A stretch of 64,000 nucleotides of DNA from contig OY970239.1 of the NCBI GenBank assembly GCA_963715405.1, positions 2,356,001 to 2,420,000 on the forward strand. Direction: 5' to 3'. The notes beneath the pieces are model-generated. The model made no database searches and was not told the DNA's origin. It worked only from the letters and a program-made list of their open reading frames with translations. This stretch comes from JALZKA01 sp963715405. GTDB lineage: Bacteria > Actinomycetota > Thermoleophilia > Solirubrobacterales > 70-9. A program made the translations under genes and the position numbers. Positions 33,912 through 42,284 of this stretch are shown one piece after another. Position 1 is the first letter of the stretch. Each line of letters starts with the position of its first letter.

Positions 33912-34892
33912 CTAGAAATCGAAGTCCTTGGGTTCGCCTTGCTCGAACCACAGCTCGTCGTCATCCGGGTTGTCGCGGAGAAACTCGGGAGTCTCTTCGA
34001 GCACGTCTTCCTCGTCGAGCGCCTCCTCCTCGGCGGTACCGGGGCCGTCGCCTTCGGGTGGCGGGGCGAACTCGCTCGTCACCGGCTGCTCCGGCTCTGG
34101 AGCGGGCAGGGCTGCCTCATCCTCGGGCGGAGGCGCGGGCGCCGGTTCGGTTACGTGCGGGGGCTCGGCAGTCTCGTCCTCGGTCGCGACCTCCTCGCGA
34201 AACGCCTCCTCAACTATTAGCGGTTCCTCGTCCGCCAGGGGCTCGTCGACCGCGCCCCCGACCTCCTCGATCTCTTCGTCGAGATCGAGGTCGAGATCGC
34301 CCAGCTCAAGCTCGGCCGGAGCCTGCTGCTCAAAGAAGACCGTGGGCTGATCGGCGATCGCCTCGCGCTCCTCGGTGGTGAAGGTGGAGCCGCTGTCGTC
34401 GGGCGCGGGTGTCTCGGCCTGCACGTCTGACGGCTCGGGCTCCGCGCTCCGGGCTTCTTCCAACGGAGCGTCGCCGCCGGCATCAACCGCCTCGCTGAGC
34501 GGAGCGAGCGGGGACTCCGTCTCGCCGGGCGTCTCGGCCGTGGCGTCGCCAGGGGCCTCAGCCGCGGCGTCCCCAGTCTCGGCCTCTTCCGCTGCGGCAT
34601 CGAACGGAGCGCTCTGCGCGGGGGCACTCTCCGCAGCGGCGTCGAACGGCGCGCTCTGCGCGGGGGCACTCTCCGTAGCGGCGTCGAACGGCGCGCCCGC
34701 GGCGGCGGGCTCCTCTGCTCCGGGCTCCCCGGCCGCGGCGTCGTCGCTCTGCGAGCCGGGGAAGTCCGGCTCGCCCGGGCGCGCCGGCGGCCCGAAAGCC
34801 TCGTCCTCCAGCTCCTGGAGCTCCTCTTCGTCGGCGCCGGAGTGGCGCTTCAGCTCGAGGTGCTCGCGAATCGCGTCGTCGAAGATGCCCAT
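33912..34892 (-). CDS. Acidic low-complexity protein with conserved ends (Thermoleophilia-type)
   Basis: The 326-residue protein begins MGIFDDAIREHLELKRHSGA and ends with EETPEFLRD, LWFEQGEPKDFDF. From memory, these two ends recur in proteins of Solirubrobacterales-like genomes with variable middles. The centre is about 250 residues rich in Glu, Ala, Pro and Asp, with an in-frame 14-residue tandem repeat (APFDAAAESAPAQS). No signal peptide or membrane span is present. The low complexity suggests a disordered linker that joins two interacting ends. Function unknown. Confidence 0.7.
   Translation of the reverse strand: MGIFDDAIREHLELKRHSGADEEELQELEDEAFGPPARPGEPDFPGSQSDDAAAGEPGAEEPAAAGAPFDAATESAPAQSAPFDAAAESAPAQSAPFDAAAEEAETGDAAAEAPGDATAETPGETESPLAPLSEAVDAGGDAPLEEARSAEPEPSDVQAETPAPDDSGSTFTTEEREAIADQPTVFFEQQAPAELELGDLDLDLDEEIEEVGGAVDEPLADEEPLIVEEAFREEVATEDETAEPPHVTEPAPAPPPEDEAALPAPEPEQPVTSEFAPPPEGDGPGTAEEEALDEEDVLEETPEFLRDNPDDDELWFEQGEPKDFDF
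34597..34697 (-). repeat. 42-base tandem repeat inside the acidic protein gene
   Basis: Two full units (34597-34638 and 34639-34680) and a partial third encode APFDAAAESAPAQS-type residues. The units differ by only a few bases, pointing to recent slippage expansion. Confidence 0.85.
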
Positions 34893-34933
34893 GGGTCGCT
34901 CAAGTTATGACAAATCGGGATGGAGTGGGGCGC

Positions 34934-36781
34934 CTACCCACGCAGCGGCACGCGCTCTGGCGCGGTGACCACGCGGTTCTTCCCAGATCGCTTTGCCTCA
35001 TAGAGAGCGTCGTCGGCGGCCGTGAAGAGCTGGCGGACGCTCGAGGCCGAGAGCGGGATCGTTGCCGTTCCGAAGCTCGCCGTCACCCTGAGGGGCCCGC
35101 TTCCGTCGAGCAGAGGGATCTCGGTCGCCTCGAGGCGCTCGCGCACGCGCTCGGCCAACTCCACCGCGCCGTCCACCCCGGTCTCGGGCAGGGCGACGAC
35201 GAACTCCTCGCCGCCGTAGCGGGCCGGCTCATCGATCGCGCGCGGCTCTTCCAGGAGGATTTTCCCGATCGCGCGCAGAACCTCGTCGCCCTGAAGGTGG
35301 CCGTGAGTGTCGTTTACGGACTTGAAGTTGTCGACATCGAGGATCACCAGCGACAACTCGTGCTCGAAGCGTTCGGCCCGGGATGCCTCACGGTCGATCG
35401 TCTCGCGGAACGCACGATTGTTGGGAAGGCCCGTGAGCTCATCCGTCACCGCCTGCTCGGAGACGCGCTCGTGTGCGGTGATGTTCTCGATCGAAACCGA
35501 GGCCTGGCCGATCAGGTAGAGGAAGACCTCGCGGTCGGAGTCGTCGAACGCCGAGCCGCGGCGGCCGATCGAAAGCGAGCCGCGGAGCTTCCCGTCGCTC
35601 AGGCTCTTCATCGGCGCCGCCAGGGCGAAGCCCTCGTCGCGGCGGAAATCGACCTTGGTGCCCTCGCGATCGACCCTCTTTTGCCCCGCCACCGCGGCGT
35701 CTCGCGCTGGACCCTTGAAGCCGTTCGGAACCTCAATTACATGCCCGTCGGTGAGCGAGAACCTGGCGTACTCCGCATCGCAAGCCCCGAGCGCTGTCTC
35801 GGCGACGATCGTAAGCAGCGAATCGCGGTCCAGGCCGGAGGCAAATGCCTCGCCGAGCCGGCGGACGGACCGGTCAAGCTCGGTTCGCTGGCGCCGGAGC
35901 TGACCGATCTGCCTCTCCAACTGGTCGGTCATCTTGTTGAACTCGCTTGCGAGCCCGGCCATCTCGTCGCGGCCCACGATGGGCACCCGCCTCGAAAAGT
36001 CGCCCGAGCCGATGCGCTTCGCAGCATCGAGCATCGCCGCGATCTGCGATTGCAGCATGCGCGCGATGATCGCCACGCCGGTCAAAGCGATCGCCAGGAA
36101 GGCCGCCAGGAAGATGGCGATCGCGGGGCGCGAGTCGAAAAAGCCGCCGGACTCGATCGGGGCGAAGAGGGTGACCGCAGAACCGTCCCCCAGGGCCGCC
36201 GTCGCAGCGCGCGCCTCGGTCCCAGCGATCTCGGAGTCGGTCGTCTCGCCGGGGCCAGGCAGACCCTCGAGGTCGCGGCCGTTCCCGGCGACCGGCTCGC
36301 CGTTCGCTCCTAGAACGACGGCCCGCAGGCCCGTCAGCTCCTCGAGCCGGTCGGTGTATTGGGCGGCGTTCGTCACCGAGGCAACCAGGCGAGTCTCGCC
36401 GTTGACCTCGACGGCGGCGATCGCGAAGGGAGCGCCCGAGGCAATCGGCTCGAACTGCTCGCCGCCTGTCGTGATCGAGAGGTATTCGAGGACTCGATTC
36501 CGACCCGCCTCTCCCGCTGCCTGGTAGAGCGACTGCTCGTCGCCCGCCGCCAGCGCCGCCTCGACGGCCGGTTCCCTGACAAGAGCGTTGACCTCACGAT
36601 CAGCCGCGGTTTGGCTCTCCTCAAACACCGCGATCGCGGCTTCGAGGCCGGTCGACAGGCTGGCATCAGCCTTTCCGGCCTCAGAATCGCCCGTGACGCC
36701 TGAGGCCAGCACGGCAATGGCGCCGATCGGAATCGCCACCATGAGCAGGAAGAAAAGGCCGAGTCGAGTCCTGAAACTCAT
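34934..36781 (-). CDS. Membrane-bound diguanylate cyclase with HAMP and GAF domains
   Basis: Domain order: membrane helix 1 (residues 7-28), extracellular sensor of about 190 residues (dCache-like, SVTNAAQYTDRLEELTGL), membrane helix 2 (AIAIFLAAFLAIALTGVAIIA), HAMP (RIGSGDFSRRVPIVGRDEM), GAF-type domain (residues 305-445) and GGDEF with the active GGEEF signature preceded by DVDNFKSVNDTHGHLQGD. It should make c-di-GMP. The inhibitory RxxD site is not evident. The gene stands just left of the tRNA-Ala(CGC) island, which carries two further c-di-GMP proteins. Confidence 0.9.
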   Translation of the reverse strand: MSFRTRLGLFFLLMVAIPIGAIAVLASGVTGDSEAGKADASLSTGLEAAIAVFEESQTAADREVNALVREPAVEAALAAGDEQSLYQAAGEAGRNRVLEYLSITTGGEQFEPIASGAPFAIAAVEVNGETRLVASVTNAAQYTDRLEELTGLRAVVLGANGEPVAGNGRDLEGLPGPGETTDSEIAGTEARAATAALGDGSAVTLFAPIESGGFFDSRPAIAIFLAAFLAIALTGVAIIARMLQSQIAAMLDAAKRIGSGDFSRRVPIVGRDEMAGLASEFNKMTDQLERQIGQLRRQRTELDRSVRRLGEAFASGLDRDSLLTIVAETALGACDAEYARFSLTDGHVIEVPNGFKGPARDAAVAGQKRVDREGTKVDFRRDEGFALAAPMKSLSDGKLRGSLSIGRRGSAFDDSDREVFLYLIGQASVSIENITAHERVSEQAVTDELTGLPNNRAFRETIDREASRAERFEHELSLVILDVDNFKSVNDTHGHLQGDEVLRAIGKILLEEPRAIDEPARYGGEEFVVALPETGVDGAVELAERVRERLEATEIPLLDGSGPLRVTASFGTATIPLSASSVRQLFTAADDALYEAKRSGKNRVVTAPERVPLRG

Positions 36782-36911
36782 GTAGAAACCTTAAATCGGC
36801 CGCCTCCATGCGGCATTGAGGTTCCGGACCTCCGATGGACCACTGTTCACAGGCGTTGCAACGCGCCGCCCATCGCCTACTCTTACCCGATCCGGCGAAA
36901 ACCGGACCATT

Positions 36912-36984
36912 GGGGCTATAGCTCAGTTGGAAGAGCGCCTGGTTCGCAATCAGGAGGTCGGCGGTTCGAGCCCGCCTAGCTCCA
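36912..36984 (+). tRNA. tRNA-Ala(CGC), the integration target of the island
   Basis: A full cloverleaf: acceptor GGGGCTA/TAGCTCC, anticodon stem CCTGG/TCAGG with loop TTCGCAA (anticodon CGC), T-loop GGTTCGAGCCC. The last 42 bases (36943-36984) recur exactly at three places downstream and the last 22 at a fourth. Confidence 0.93.
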
Positions 36985-37010
36985 TTTAGGAGGACTGCGA
37001 AAAGCGTCGC

Positions 37011-38393
37011 CTAGCAGCGGAAACGCTGCTTGCCGTCGCTTGGATCGTGATCGGCATCCCCTGGGAAGACAGCCTCGACCTCGCAGCGGCCGCGCGTCGG
37101 ACGTGGAAAAACGGCTCTGAAGATGCTGGCGCCCGTCAGGGTTACCGCCTTCGTTGCGATCGGCTGGTACGCGCCGCCCTGCATCTTTCGCGAGAGCGTG
37201 ATGTCGATCTCCTCGCCTGGATGAGCTGGCGCGACGCTGCCAGTTGCTCGCAGCTTCCTCGCCGTCTTCGCGACCTGGAGCTCGGTGGCGCTGGGAAGGA
37301 TCACCTGGACCGCGGCTTGCGTGGATCCGATCGCGACATCGCCCCACGAGTACGCGATGTCGCATGCCACGACACCGCCGGGCGGCAGGTCCGCCTCACT
37401 GACGCCCTGCGGCGCCGTGATCGTCTCGCTGGTTGCAAGCACGTCTTCCCCTAGCGTCCCGGGCCACGAGCTTGGATCAAGCGAAACCTGGAGGGGCTCG
37501 CACGAGGCCTGGGCGGCAGCCGGGAAGGTGATATCTCGCATCGCTCCGAGGATCCCCTCGACTCCCTGGGCCCCCGTGTCCGCCCATATCGCCACGCCGT
37601 TGTCGGCCCCCTGGTCATAAGCACCGTCCGTGTCGGTGGCAAGCGAGCTCATGTCGGGCTCCACCCCTGTACTGCTTAGGTCCTCAGTGATAACCCTGAC
37701 CTCGTCGGATGCGAGGGCCTCGATCATGGTCGCGTAGGACGGGGTTGGCGAGAACGTGTACGTGTCGGCGGCGAGCGGGTCGTTATGAAAGGGGGAGTCC
37801 GAGATCAAGGCCAGGTAGTGGGCCGCCCCCTCGCGGAAGGAGATGTCCGACCCAGGCGGAACGGTAGCGCCGCCGGTGCCGGCGATTCCCGTCCCGGTTG
37901 CCGCTTCGTGAAGGGCGGTGACCGCCGCGTCGGGGGGATCGTTACCGAAGCGTATGGTCATCGAGTTGACGGCAGCGCCGAAGATCGCCTGGTTCGCAGT
38001 TAGGTCGGTGTGCAGCCGGTACGGCTGGTCGGAACCATTCGGCCCGGTCCCCCCATAGGGAGCGGTCGGGTAGTCCTCGAAACTGGCGACGGCGAAGTTC
38101 GCGTCGGGAACTTCGGCCACCACGGCGTCGTCGAAGAGCACGGCGCCATTCTTCGCGTTCGAGATCGCGTCGCCCATGCTGCCGGTCGTGTCCATGAGCA
38201 CCACGAAGTCGAGCTTCGGCGGTAGCGATGGGACGGCGAGGCTTGGCCCGAGCGTGGTCGATTCGCCGGGACGAAGTGGAATCTCGCCAGCGGCATCCAC
38301 CGAAGCCGGGAGACCCACGGAGAACACCCCAGCGCCTATCAGGACGCCTAGCGCACATCGCAAGGGATTCGCTTTCTTCACACCGACCTCCAC
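37011..38393 (-). CDS. Secreted von Willebrand factor A domain protein
   Basis: A signal peptide (LRCALGVLIGAGVFSVGLPA) leads into a vWA domain starting LDFVVLMDTTGSMGDAISNAK, a MIDAS metal-binding motif; the rest (ALISDSPFHND, VRVITEDLSSTG) fits an integrin-beta-like vWA fold. The last 170 residues form one or two beta-sandwich-like domains with paired cysteines. Its stop lies 27 bases right of the tRNA-Ala end and its start lies left of the first tRNA 3' repeat, so it is the only gene of the first island segment. An adhesion or surface role is inferred. Confidence 0.8.
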   Translation of the reverse strand: MEVGVKKANPLRCALGVLIGAGVFSVGLPASVDAAGEIPLRPGESTTLGPSLAVPSLPPKLDFVVLMDTTGSMGDAISNAKNGAVLFDDAVVAEVPDANFAVASFEDYPTAPYGGTGPNGSDQPYRLHTDLTANQAIFGAAVNSMTIRFGNDPPDAAVTALHEAATGTGIAGTGGATVPPGSDISFREGAAHYLALISDSPFHNDPLAADTYTFSPTPSYATMIEALASDEVRVITEDLSSTGVEPDMSSLATDTDGAYDQGADNGVAIWADTGAQGVEGILGAMRDITFPAAAQASCEPLQVSLDPSSWPGTLGEDVLATSETITAPQGVSEADLPPGGVVACDIAYSWGDVAIGSTQAAVQVILPSATELQVAKTARKLRATGSVAPAHPGEEIDITLSRKMQGGAYQPIATKAVTLTGASIFRAVFPRPTRGRCEVEAVFPGDADHDPSDGKQRFRC

Positions 38394-38446
38394 TCACTAT
38401 AAACCCCCACGAAGGCTCGGCGAGCCCTCATCCGCACCCCAGCCAA

Positions 38447-38473
38447 TGGGCACCAACCGCCTTCTGGTGCCCA
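38447..38473. repeat. Inverted repeat TGGGCACCA / TGGTGCCCA near the right end of segment 1
   Basis: The arms are perfect (nine bases each) with a nine-base loop. The same arrangement recurs at 51329-51355, each about 75-80 bases before a tRNA 3' copy, so it is part of a shared element end. Confidence 0.8.
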
Positions 38474-38550
38474 AATCCGCCTACATCCGCGCACATCCGC
38501 GCCCATCGAAGCCGCCGATCGACGCCTATCCGTGCCTGAGAGTGCCCCGC

Positions 38551-38592
38551 TTCGCAATCAGGAGGTCGGCGGTTCGAGCCCGCCTAGCTCCA
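38551..38592 (+). repeat. Copy 1 of the tRNA-Ala(CGC) 3' end (attachment-site repeat)
   Basis: These 42 bases are identical to 36943-36984, from the anticodon loop through the acceptor. The upstream 30 bases (CGTGCCTGAG, GCCCCGC) match those before copies 3 and 4. The tRNA 5' half is absent, so it is not a gene. Confidence 0.92.
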
Positions 38593-38655
38593 CTCCTCGT
38601 TTCTGGCTTCCTCACTGATGATTGGGGAATGTTGCTTCCTTCCCCTCGGAGGCCG

Positions 38656-38705
38656 CTCCGGTGCGTATTTCCCTTCTGGTGCCCATTGGTGCCCAATCAG
38701 AGCGC
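38656..38705 (+). repeat. Direct TGGTGCCCAT-TGGTGCCCAA motif right of att copy 1
   Basis: Two TGGTGCCC units spaced ten bases apart; a close relative lies at 63746-63795. Possible arm-type recombinase sites. Confidence 0.5.
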
Positions 38706-38757
38706 GTTTCTGGCCGTCGCGAAGCTCAAATGCAAGCGGTGGCCGGGGGCCACGTGA

Positions 38758-38815
38758 CTAGGTGCTTTACATGGAAAGCGCATATCTCCATCGGGCGCGA
38801 GATACTGCGCGGGCG
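38758..38815 (+). repeat. Paired-palindrome repeat, copy 1 (centre deleted)
   Basis: TAGGTGCTTT is joined directly to acATGGAAAGC, lacking the middle arms, and is followed by a leader (GAGATACTGCGCGGGCG) that also precedes other SnoaL genes at 39.7 and 41.75 kb. Confidence 0.7.
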
Positions 38816-39223
38816 ATGTCGCAGGAGAACGTGGAAACCGTTCGGCAGCTGATGGGTGCCTGGAACCGCCAGGACACCGAAGGCATCCTCGCCCTGGTCG
38901 ATCCTGAGGCCGAGTACGTGAATGCTCCCCAAGCCGTAGAGCCAGGCACCAGGCGAGGTCACGACGAAATCGCCACCGTGCTTCGAAAGCAGTGGGAGGG
39001 CATTCCTGGCGCCCTTCAGGGGATCGATCGATTCCACGACCGAGGTGACGAGGTCATCACCGAGGGCCATGTTTCTCGGACGATGCCGGGCAGTGACATC
39101 CGAATCAGCAATCCCCTTCTCATCTCGTGGAAGTTCCGCGATGGAAAGCTCGTCCGGCTCGAACAGCTCGGCGCTGGCCCCGAGTTTCCTGATGCCCTGA
39201 AAGCCGCGGGGCTGTCGACGTAG
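38816..39223 (+). CDS. SnoaL/NTF2-like protein 1 of the island array
   Basis: The 135-residue protein starts MSQENVETVRQLMGAWNRQDTEGILALVDPEAEY, the standard opening of a paralog family that I believe is very numerous in Thermoleophilia. A cone-shaped NTF2 fold is expected; no catalytic residues are evident. The C-terminus DALKAAGLST is also a family hallmark. The start is fixed by similarity to the next paralog, which begins three bases after this stop. Confidence 0.8.
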   Translation: MSQENVETVRQLMGAWNRQDTEGILALVDPEAEYVNAPQAVEPGTRRGHDEIATVLRKQWEGIPGALQGIDRFHDRGDEVITEGHVSRTMPGSDIRISNPLLISWKFRDGKLVRLEQLGAGPEFPDALKAAGLST

Positions 39224-39226
39224 GCG

Positions 39227-39628
39227 ATGTCGCAGGAGAACGTAGAAATGGTGCGCGGGCTGTACGAGCACTTTGGGGCAACGCGAATCGTGGACCCCGA
39301 GCGGCTCGCCCCGAACCTAATTTGGGACATGTCCAACTTCGAAAGCTGGCCCGAGCGGCGGCTCTACGAAGGACCTGCCGGGGTAGCCGAGTTCATCACA
39401 TCGTGGATGGAGCCTTGGGACGACTACGAGATGAAGGTCGAGGACCTCATCGATGCGGGTGAGGACGTCATCGTGATCTTGCACGTCGTCGCTACGGCCC
39501 ACATGAGCGGCGCATCGGTTGAGATGCGCGTCGCACACGTTTGGACGCTCGCTAATGGCATGGCAGTGCGGACGACCCTTTACTCCGATCCTGCGAAGGC
39601 CCTCGAAGCGGCGGGCCTGTCGAACTAG
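39227..39628 (+). CDS. SnoaL/NTF2-like protein 2 of the island array
   Basis: It is a tandem paralog of the preceding gene: MSQENVEMVRGLYEHFGATRIVDPERLAPNLIWDMSNF at the start, DAGEDVIVILHVVATA in the middle and DPAKALEAAGLSN at the end. The middle differs strongly from paralog 1, so the duplication is not recent. Its TAG stop (39626-39628) is also the first three bases of a paired-palindrome repeat. Confidence 0.8.
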   Translation: MSQENVEMVRGLYEHFGATRIVDPERLAPNLIWDMSNFESWPERRLYEGPAGVAEFITSWMEPWDDYEMKVEDLIDAGEDVIVILHVVATAHMSGASVEMRVAHVWTLANGMAVRTTLYSDPAKALEAAGLSN

Positions 39629-39700
39629 GTGCTTTGGACGAGAAGCGCTAGTCGCTTTGCATGGGAAGCGACTATCTCCTGATCGCGAGATACTGCGCGG
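39626..39700 (+). repeat. Paired-palindrome repeat, copy 2, with SnoaL leader
   Basis: TAGGTGCTTT, AGAAGCGCTA, then TAGTCGCTT-TGCATGG-GAAGCGACTA form two successive hairpins. The conserved leader GCGAGATACTGCGCGG follows. Confidence 0.85.
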
Positions 39701-39760
39701 CCTACGTCGCAGGAAAGGGTGAGCCCGTTCAGCTGATGGTCGGGACCACGGCACGGGAAA
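39701..39760 (+). pseudogene. Relic of a SnoaL gene start
   Basis: The sequence GTCGCAGGAAAGGGTGAGCC and CAGCTGATGGTCGGGA resembles the 5' end of the gene at 38816 (coding MSQENVETVRQLMGAW), but the ATG is changed to ACG and the frame is broken. It sits exactly where a paralog start is expected after the repeat. Confidence 0.6.
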
Positions 39761-39820
39761 ACCTGACGCCCGCTTTCCGTTCTTTGGTATAGGGTCGGCT
39801 TTCAACCGAGAGGGGAAGTC

Positions 39821-40627
39821 ATGCGCCGTGCGTCTGTCCTTTTGACCATGAGCATCATCGTGGGAGTGGCCGCCTCGGCCCAAGCGGGATCGCCGCCCAC
39901 CTGCGGAGGGCAGACGGCCACCGTGTCCGGCACCCCCGCGAACGAGATCGTGAACGGAACCCCTGGTAACGATGTCATCGTTGGCGGCGGCGGCAACGAC
40001 ACGATCAACGGTCGTGGAGGCGACGATCGCATCTGCGGTAACGAGGGCGCGGACGACATCAACGGAGGGGGCGGGGTTGACGAGATTGACGGCTTGGGCG
40101 GCAGCGACTTCATCATTGGCGGCGGTGGCGATGACGGCATCTTTGGCGAAGCAGGCGACGACGTGATCGGCGGAGGGCCGGAGGCCGGCGACGACTTCGT
40201 CATGGCCGGTTCCGGCGACGACTCGGTGGATATGGGCCTGGGCGACGACTTTGTCGACGCCGGCTCTGGCGATGATCTGACCTTCGACTTCGACGGTGAC
40301 AACTTCGTCAGGGCTGGCGACGGAAGCGATGTCACCGGCCTGGGCAGCGGTGACGACACGGTCCTCGCGGGAGACGGCGACGATCTCAACAGTCTCGGCG
40401 GGGGCAAGGACGAAGTCGAGGGTGGCGACGGTAACGACGACGTCGGCACGTCAGGCGGCAAGGACCGGATCGAGGGCGGCTCCGGAGACGACGAGCTACG
40501 CGGCGGCGGGTCCAACGACAACATCAAGGGCGCCGCCGGAGACGACGTCCTCGCAGGCAACTCCGGCAGCGACTTCTGCCTGGGTGGCTCGGGACGCGAC
40601 CGCGAGAGAGGCTGCGAGAAGGGCTAA
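39821..40627 (+). CDS. Secreted RTX-like calcium-binding repeat protein
   Basis: A signal peptide (LTMSIIVGVAASAQA) precedes about 25 nonapeptide-type repeats of the form GGxGxDxI/V (GGGGNDTINGRGGDDRICG). These form calcium-binding beta-rolls. Two cysteine pairs, near the start (CGGQ, RICGN) and end (FCLGG, RGCEKG), may cap the roll. RTX proteins of Gram-negatives leave by type I secretion; here a Sec signal is present and no transporter is seen. ATG 39821 follows GAGAGGGGAAG. No enzymatic domain is present. Confidence 0.8.
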   Translation: MRRASVLLTMSIIVGVAASAQAGSPPTCGGQTATVSGTPANEIVNGTPGNDVIVGGGGNDTINGRGGDDRICGNEGADDINGGGGVDEIDGLGGSDFIIGGGGDDGIFGEAGDDVIGGGPEAGDDFVMAGSGDDSVDMGLGDDFVDAGSGDDLTFDFDGDNFVRAGDGSDVTGLGSGDDTVLAGDGDDLNSLGGGKDEVEGGDGNDDVGTSGGKDRIEGGSGDDELRGGGSNDNIKGAAGDDVLAGNSGSDFCLGGSGRDRERGCEKG

Positions 40628-40878
40628 GGCGGGGGGCATTTACCGAAGCCGGAGCCTTTTTGCTTTGCGCAACCATCGAATTCGGGTCACGGGATGACGA
40701 GGCGCCTTATAGCGAGCTGGTTGAATCGTGAACCCATCGGGGGGTGAGTCCAGCACCGGTACGAGGCCACCACTCGGACGACGGCCAACGGAATCCGTGC
40801 CGTTGCCCTTGAGGCTCGGAACCCGGGAGTGAGACACCCTGACTTCTTGGCACATCGCGCCCGGATACCCCGAAGCGT

Positions 40879-40915
40879 GACTAAGTGCTTTGGACGAAAA
40901 GCAGCTAAGTCGGCG
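40879..40915 (+). repeat. Paired-palindrome repeat, copy 3 (left half)
   Basis: TAAGTGCTTT-ggacga-AAAGCAGCTAA is recognisable; the right hairpin is missing. The 300 bases between 40627 and 40928 hold no gene. Confidence 0.75.
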
Positions 40916-40927
40916 TAGCCTGCTCCT

Positions 40928-41410
40928 GTGCCCCTCCGAAGAAGCATTGCTCTGAGCACAGCAACCATCGCGCTTGTCGTGGGCTGCGGGGAAGACAAGA
41001 GCCTCGACGCCTCGCAACTCCCTTCGAGCCTTGCTGAGGCGGTGCCGCGCCTCGAACGAGCTGGCTACAGCGTCGAGGCAGTGTCCATTACCGATGAGGA
41101 CGTCCCTGCGCTCATCGCCCGAGAGGGAGAGATCGCGGCAGTCTTCGCCCGCATGGAGAATCGAGACATGCCGCTTGTAGTGCGGGGTGAAGGCGACGCA
41201 ATTCCCGTCCACGGGTTCGACGTCTGTCACAGCGGCATCACCATCATGTACTCGACAGCGGAAGACGGCGAAAGGGCGAGAGAAATGGCGCGGGGTGGTC
41301 GCCTCTGTGATGGGGGACCGGGAAGGAGTCCGGCAGTCGGGCTTGATGAGATTCCCGAAACAGCTCCGCCGCCCCCTTGGGCAGCTCCTCCGGAGGACCC
41401 GCCGAACTGA
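40928..41410 (+). CDS. Putative lipoprotein of unknown function
   Basis: GTG start; the N-terminus LRRSIALSTATIALVVGCGED has a lipobox (VVGC) and should be lipid-anchored. The mature 140 residues (LAEAVPRLERAGYSVEAVSITDED) look like a small alpha/beta domain with two cysteines (DVCHSG, RLCDGG), then a proline-rich tail. No family is recognised. It lies between two repeat copies in the island. Confidence 0.65.
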   Translation: MPLRRSIALSTATIALVVGCGEDKSLDASQLPSSLAEAVPRLERAGYSVEAVSITDEDVPALIAREGEIAAVFARMENRDMPLVVRGEGDAIPVHGFDVCHSGITIMYSTAEDGERAREMARGGRLCDGGPGRSPAVGLDEIPETAPPPPWAAPPEDPPN

Positions 41411-41430
41411 CGTAGATGCTTTGAACGAAG
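41411..41430 (+). repeat. Degenerate trace of the paired-palindrome repeat, copy 4
   Basis: TAGATGCTTTGAACGAAGA right after the lipoprotein stop matches the left arm with changes; the rest is lost. Confidence 0.4.
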
Positions 41431-41471
41431 AGGATGCGGGAGACGAAGCCGCGTGCGACAATGTCGAAACC

Positions 41472-41699
41472 ATGTGGCCAAAGCTGTATGCGGGCCTGGT
41501 GGGATTAGCGACGATCTCGTTCGTGGCGAGCAATGCGCTCTTGGGTGGACCCGATCCGAGGGGCTGGTGGAACTACGTACCTGGGTTCATCTTCTACGGG
41601 ACCGTGCTGCTTGCGCTCTTATTGCCGGTCGTAGTGGCCGTACTCGAACTTGGTTCGTGGCTTGGAAGGACGCTCGGTCGTCGAGCGCCGAATCACTAG
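41472..41699 (+). CDS. Small two-span membrane protein
   Basis: The 75-residue protein starts MWPKLYAGLVGLATISFVASNALLG and has a second span YGTVLLALLLPVVVAVLELGSW. A longer frame exists upstream but overlaps the lipoprotein gene and lacks plausibility. Its TAG stop (41697-41699) forms the first bases of repeat copy 5. No family is known to me. Confidence 0.6.
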   Translation: MWPKLYAGLVGLATISFVASNALLGGPDPRGWWNYVPGFIFYGTVLLALLLPVVVAVLELGSWLGRTLGRRAPNH

Positions 41700-41773
41700 C
41701 GCTTTGGACGAGAAGCGTCTAAGTCCGCTTTGCATGGAAAGCACCGATCTCTGAGTAGCGAGATACTGCGCGG
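41697..41773 (+). repeat. Paired-palindrome repeat, copy 5, with SnoaL leader
   Basis: TAGCGCTTT, AGAAGCGTCTAAG, CCGCTTT-GCATGG-AAAGCACC, then the leader AGCGAGATACTGCGCGG directly before the next SnoaL gene. Confidence 0.85.
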
Positions 41774-42202
41774 GTGAGGTCGCGGGAGAACCTAGAGATG
41801 GTTCGGGAATGGATCGAAGCGTGGCAGCGAGACGACCGAGTTCAGGTCGAAAAAACCATCGACTCCTTCGACCCCGATATCGAGTGGGACGCGTCTCGAT
41901 TCGCGGAACGTGTTCCCGACCTCTCACGCGTCTACCACGGCCCAGAAGGTGTCCGGGACTTCTGGCGTTTGTGGCTGTCGTCGTGGCGTGATCTTCAGTT
42001 CGAGGTCAACGCCTTGCGAGATGCGGGCGAGGATGTTGTTCTCCTGATCGAGAATCAGCGCCAGTGGGGGCGGCACAGCGGCATCGAGACACAGGTCGCG
42101 CCATACGGGTTCGTCTTCACCTTCCGAGAGGGAAGAGTTGTGCGGGTTCAGCTGTATCCCACGCCGGAGGAAGCCCTCGAAGCCGCTGGGCTGCCGAACT
42201 AG
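41774..42202 (+). CDS. SnoaL/NTF2-like protein 3 of the island array
   Basis: It opens (M)RSRENLEMVREWIEAWQRDD, a variant of the MSQENVE start, and ends PTPEEALEAAGLPN; VYHGPEGVRDFWRLWLSSW and DAGEDVVLLIENQRQWG are family blocks. Start is GTG at 41774, aligned by position after the shared leader. The TAG stop is the first three bases of repeat copy 6. Confidence 0.8.
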   Translation: MRSRENLEMVREWIEAWQRDDRVQVEKTIDSFDPDIEWDASRFAERVPDLSRVYHGPEGVRDFWRLWLSSWRDLQFEVNALRDAGEDVVLLIENQRQWGRHSGIETQVAPYGFVFTFREGRVVRVQLYPTPEEALEAAGLPN

Positions 42203-42255
42203 CGCCTTAGACGCGAAGCGCCTAACGCCGGTTCGCATGGAAAGCACATAAGCGA
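42200..42255 (+). repeat. Paired-palindrome repeat, copy 6
   Basis: TAGCGCCTTAGACGCGAAG, GCGCCTAACGCC and GCATGGAAAGCACATAA: diverged but the full length is recognisable. Confidence 0.8.
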
Positions 42256-42284
42256 GCACCGCCGGGGAGAGCAATACTCAGGCG

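Noticed and set aside
38551..38592. Additional tRNA-Ala genes at the four repeat copies
   Set aside because: Only the part from the anticodon loop to the 3' end is present; the D-arm and 5' acceptor strand are missing, so they cannot form tRNAs.
42200..42255. Integron attC site: GCCTAAC in repeat copy 6 fits the RYYYAAC core
   Set aside because: The matching GTTRRRY core is missing, other copies read CTAAG rather than CTAAC, and no integron integrase is visible. The resemblance is noted only as an analogy.
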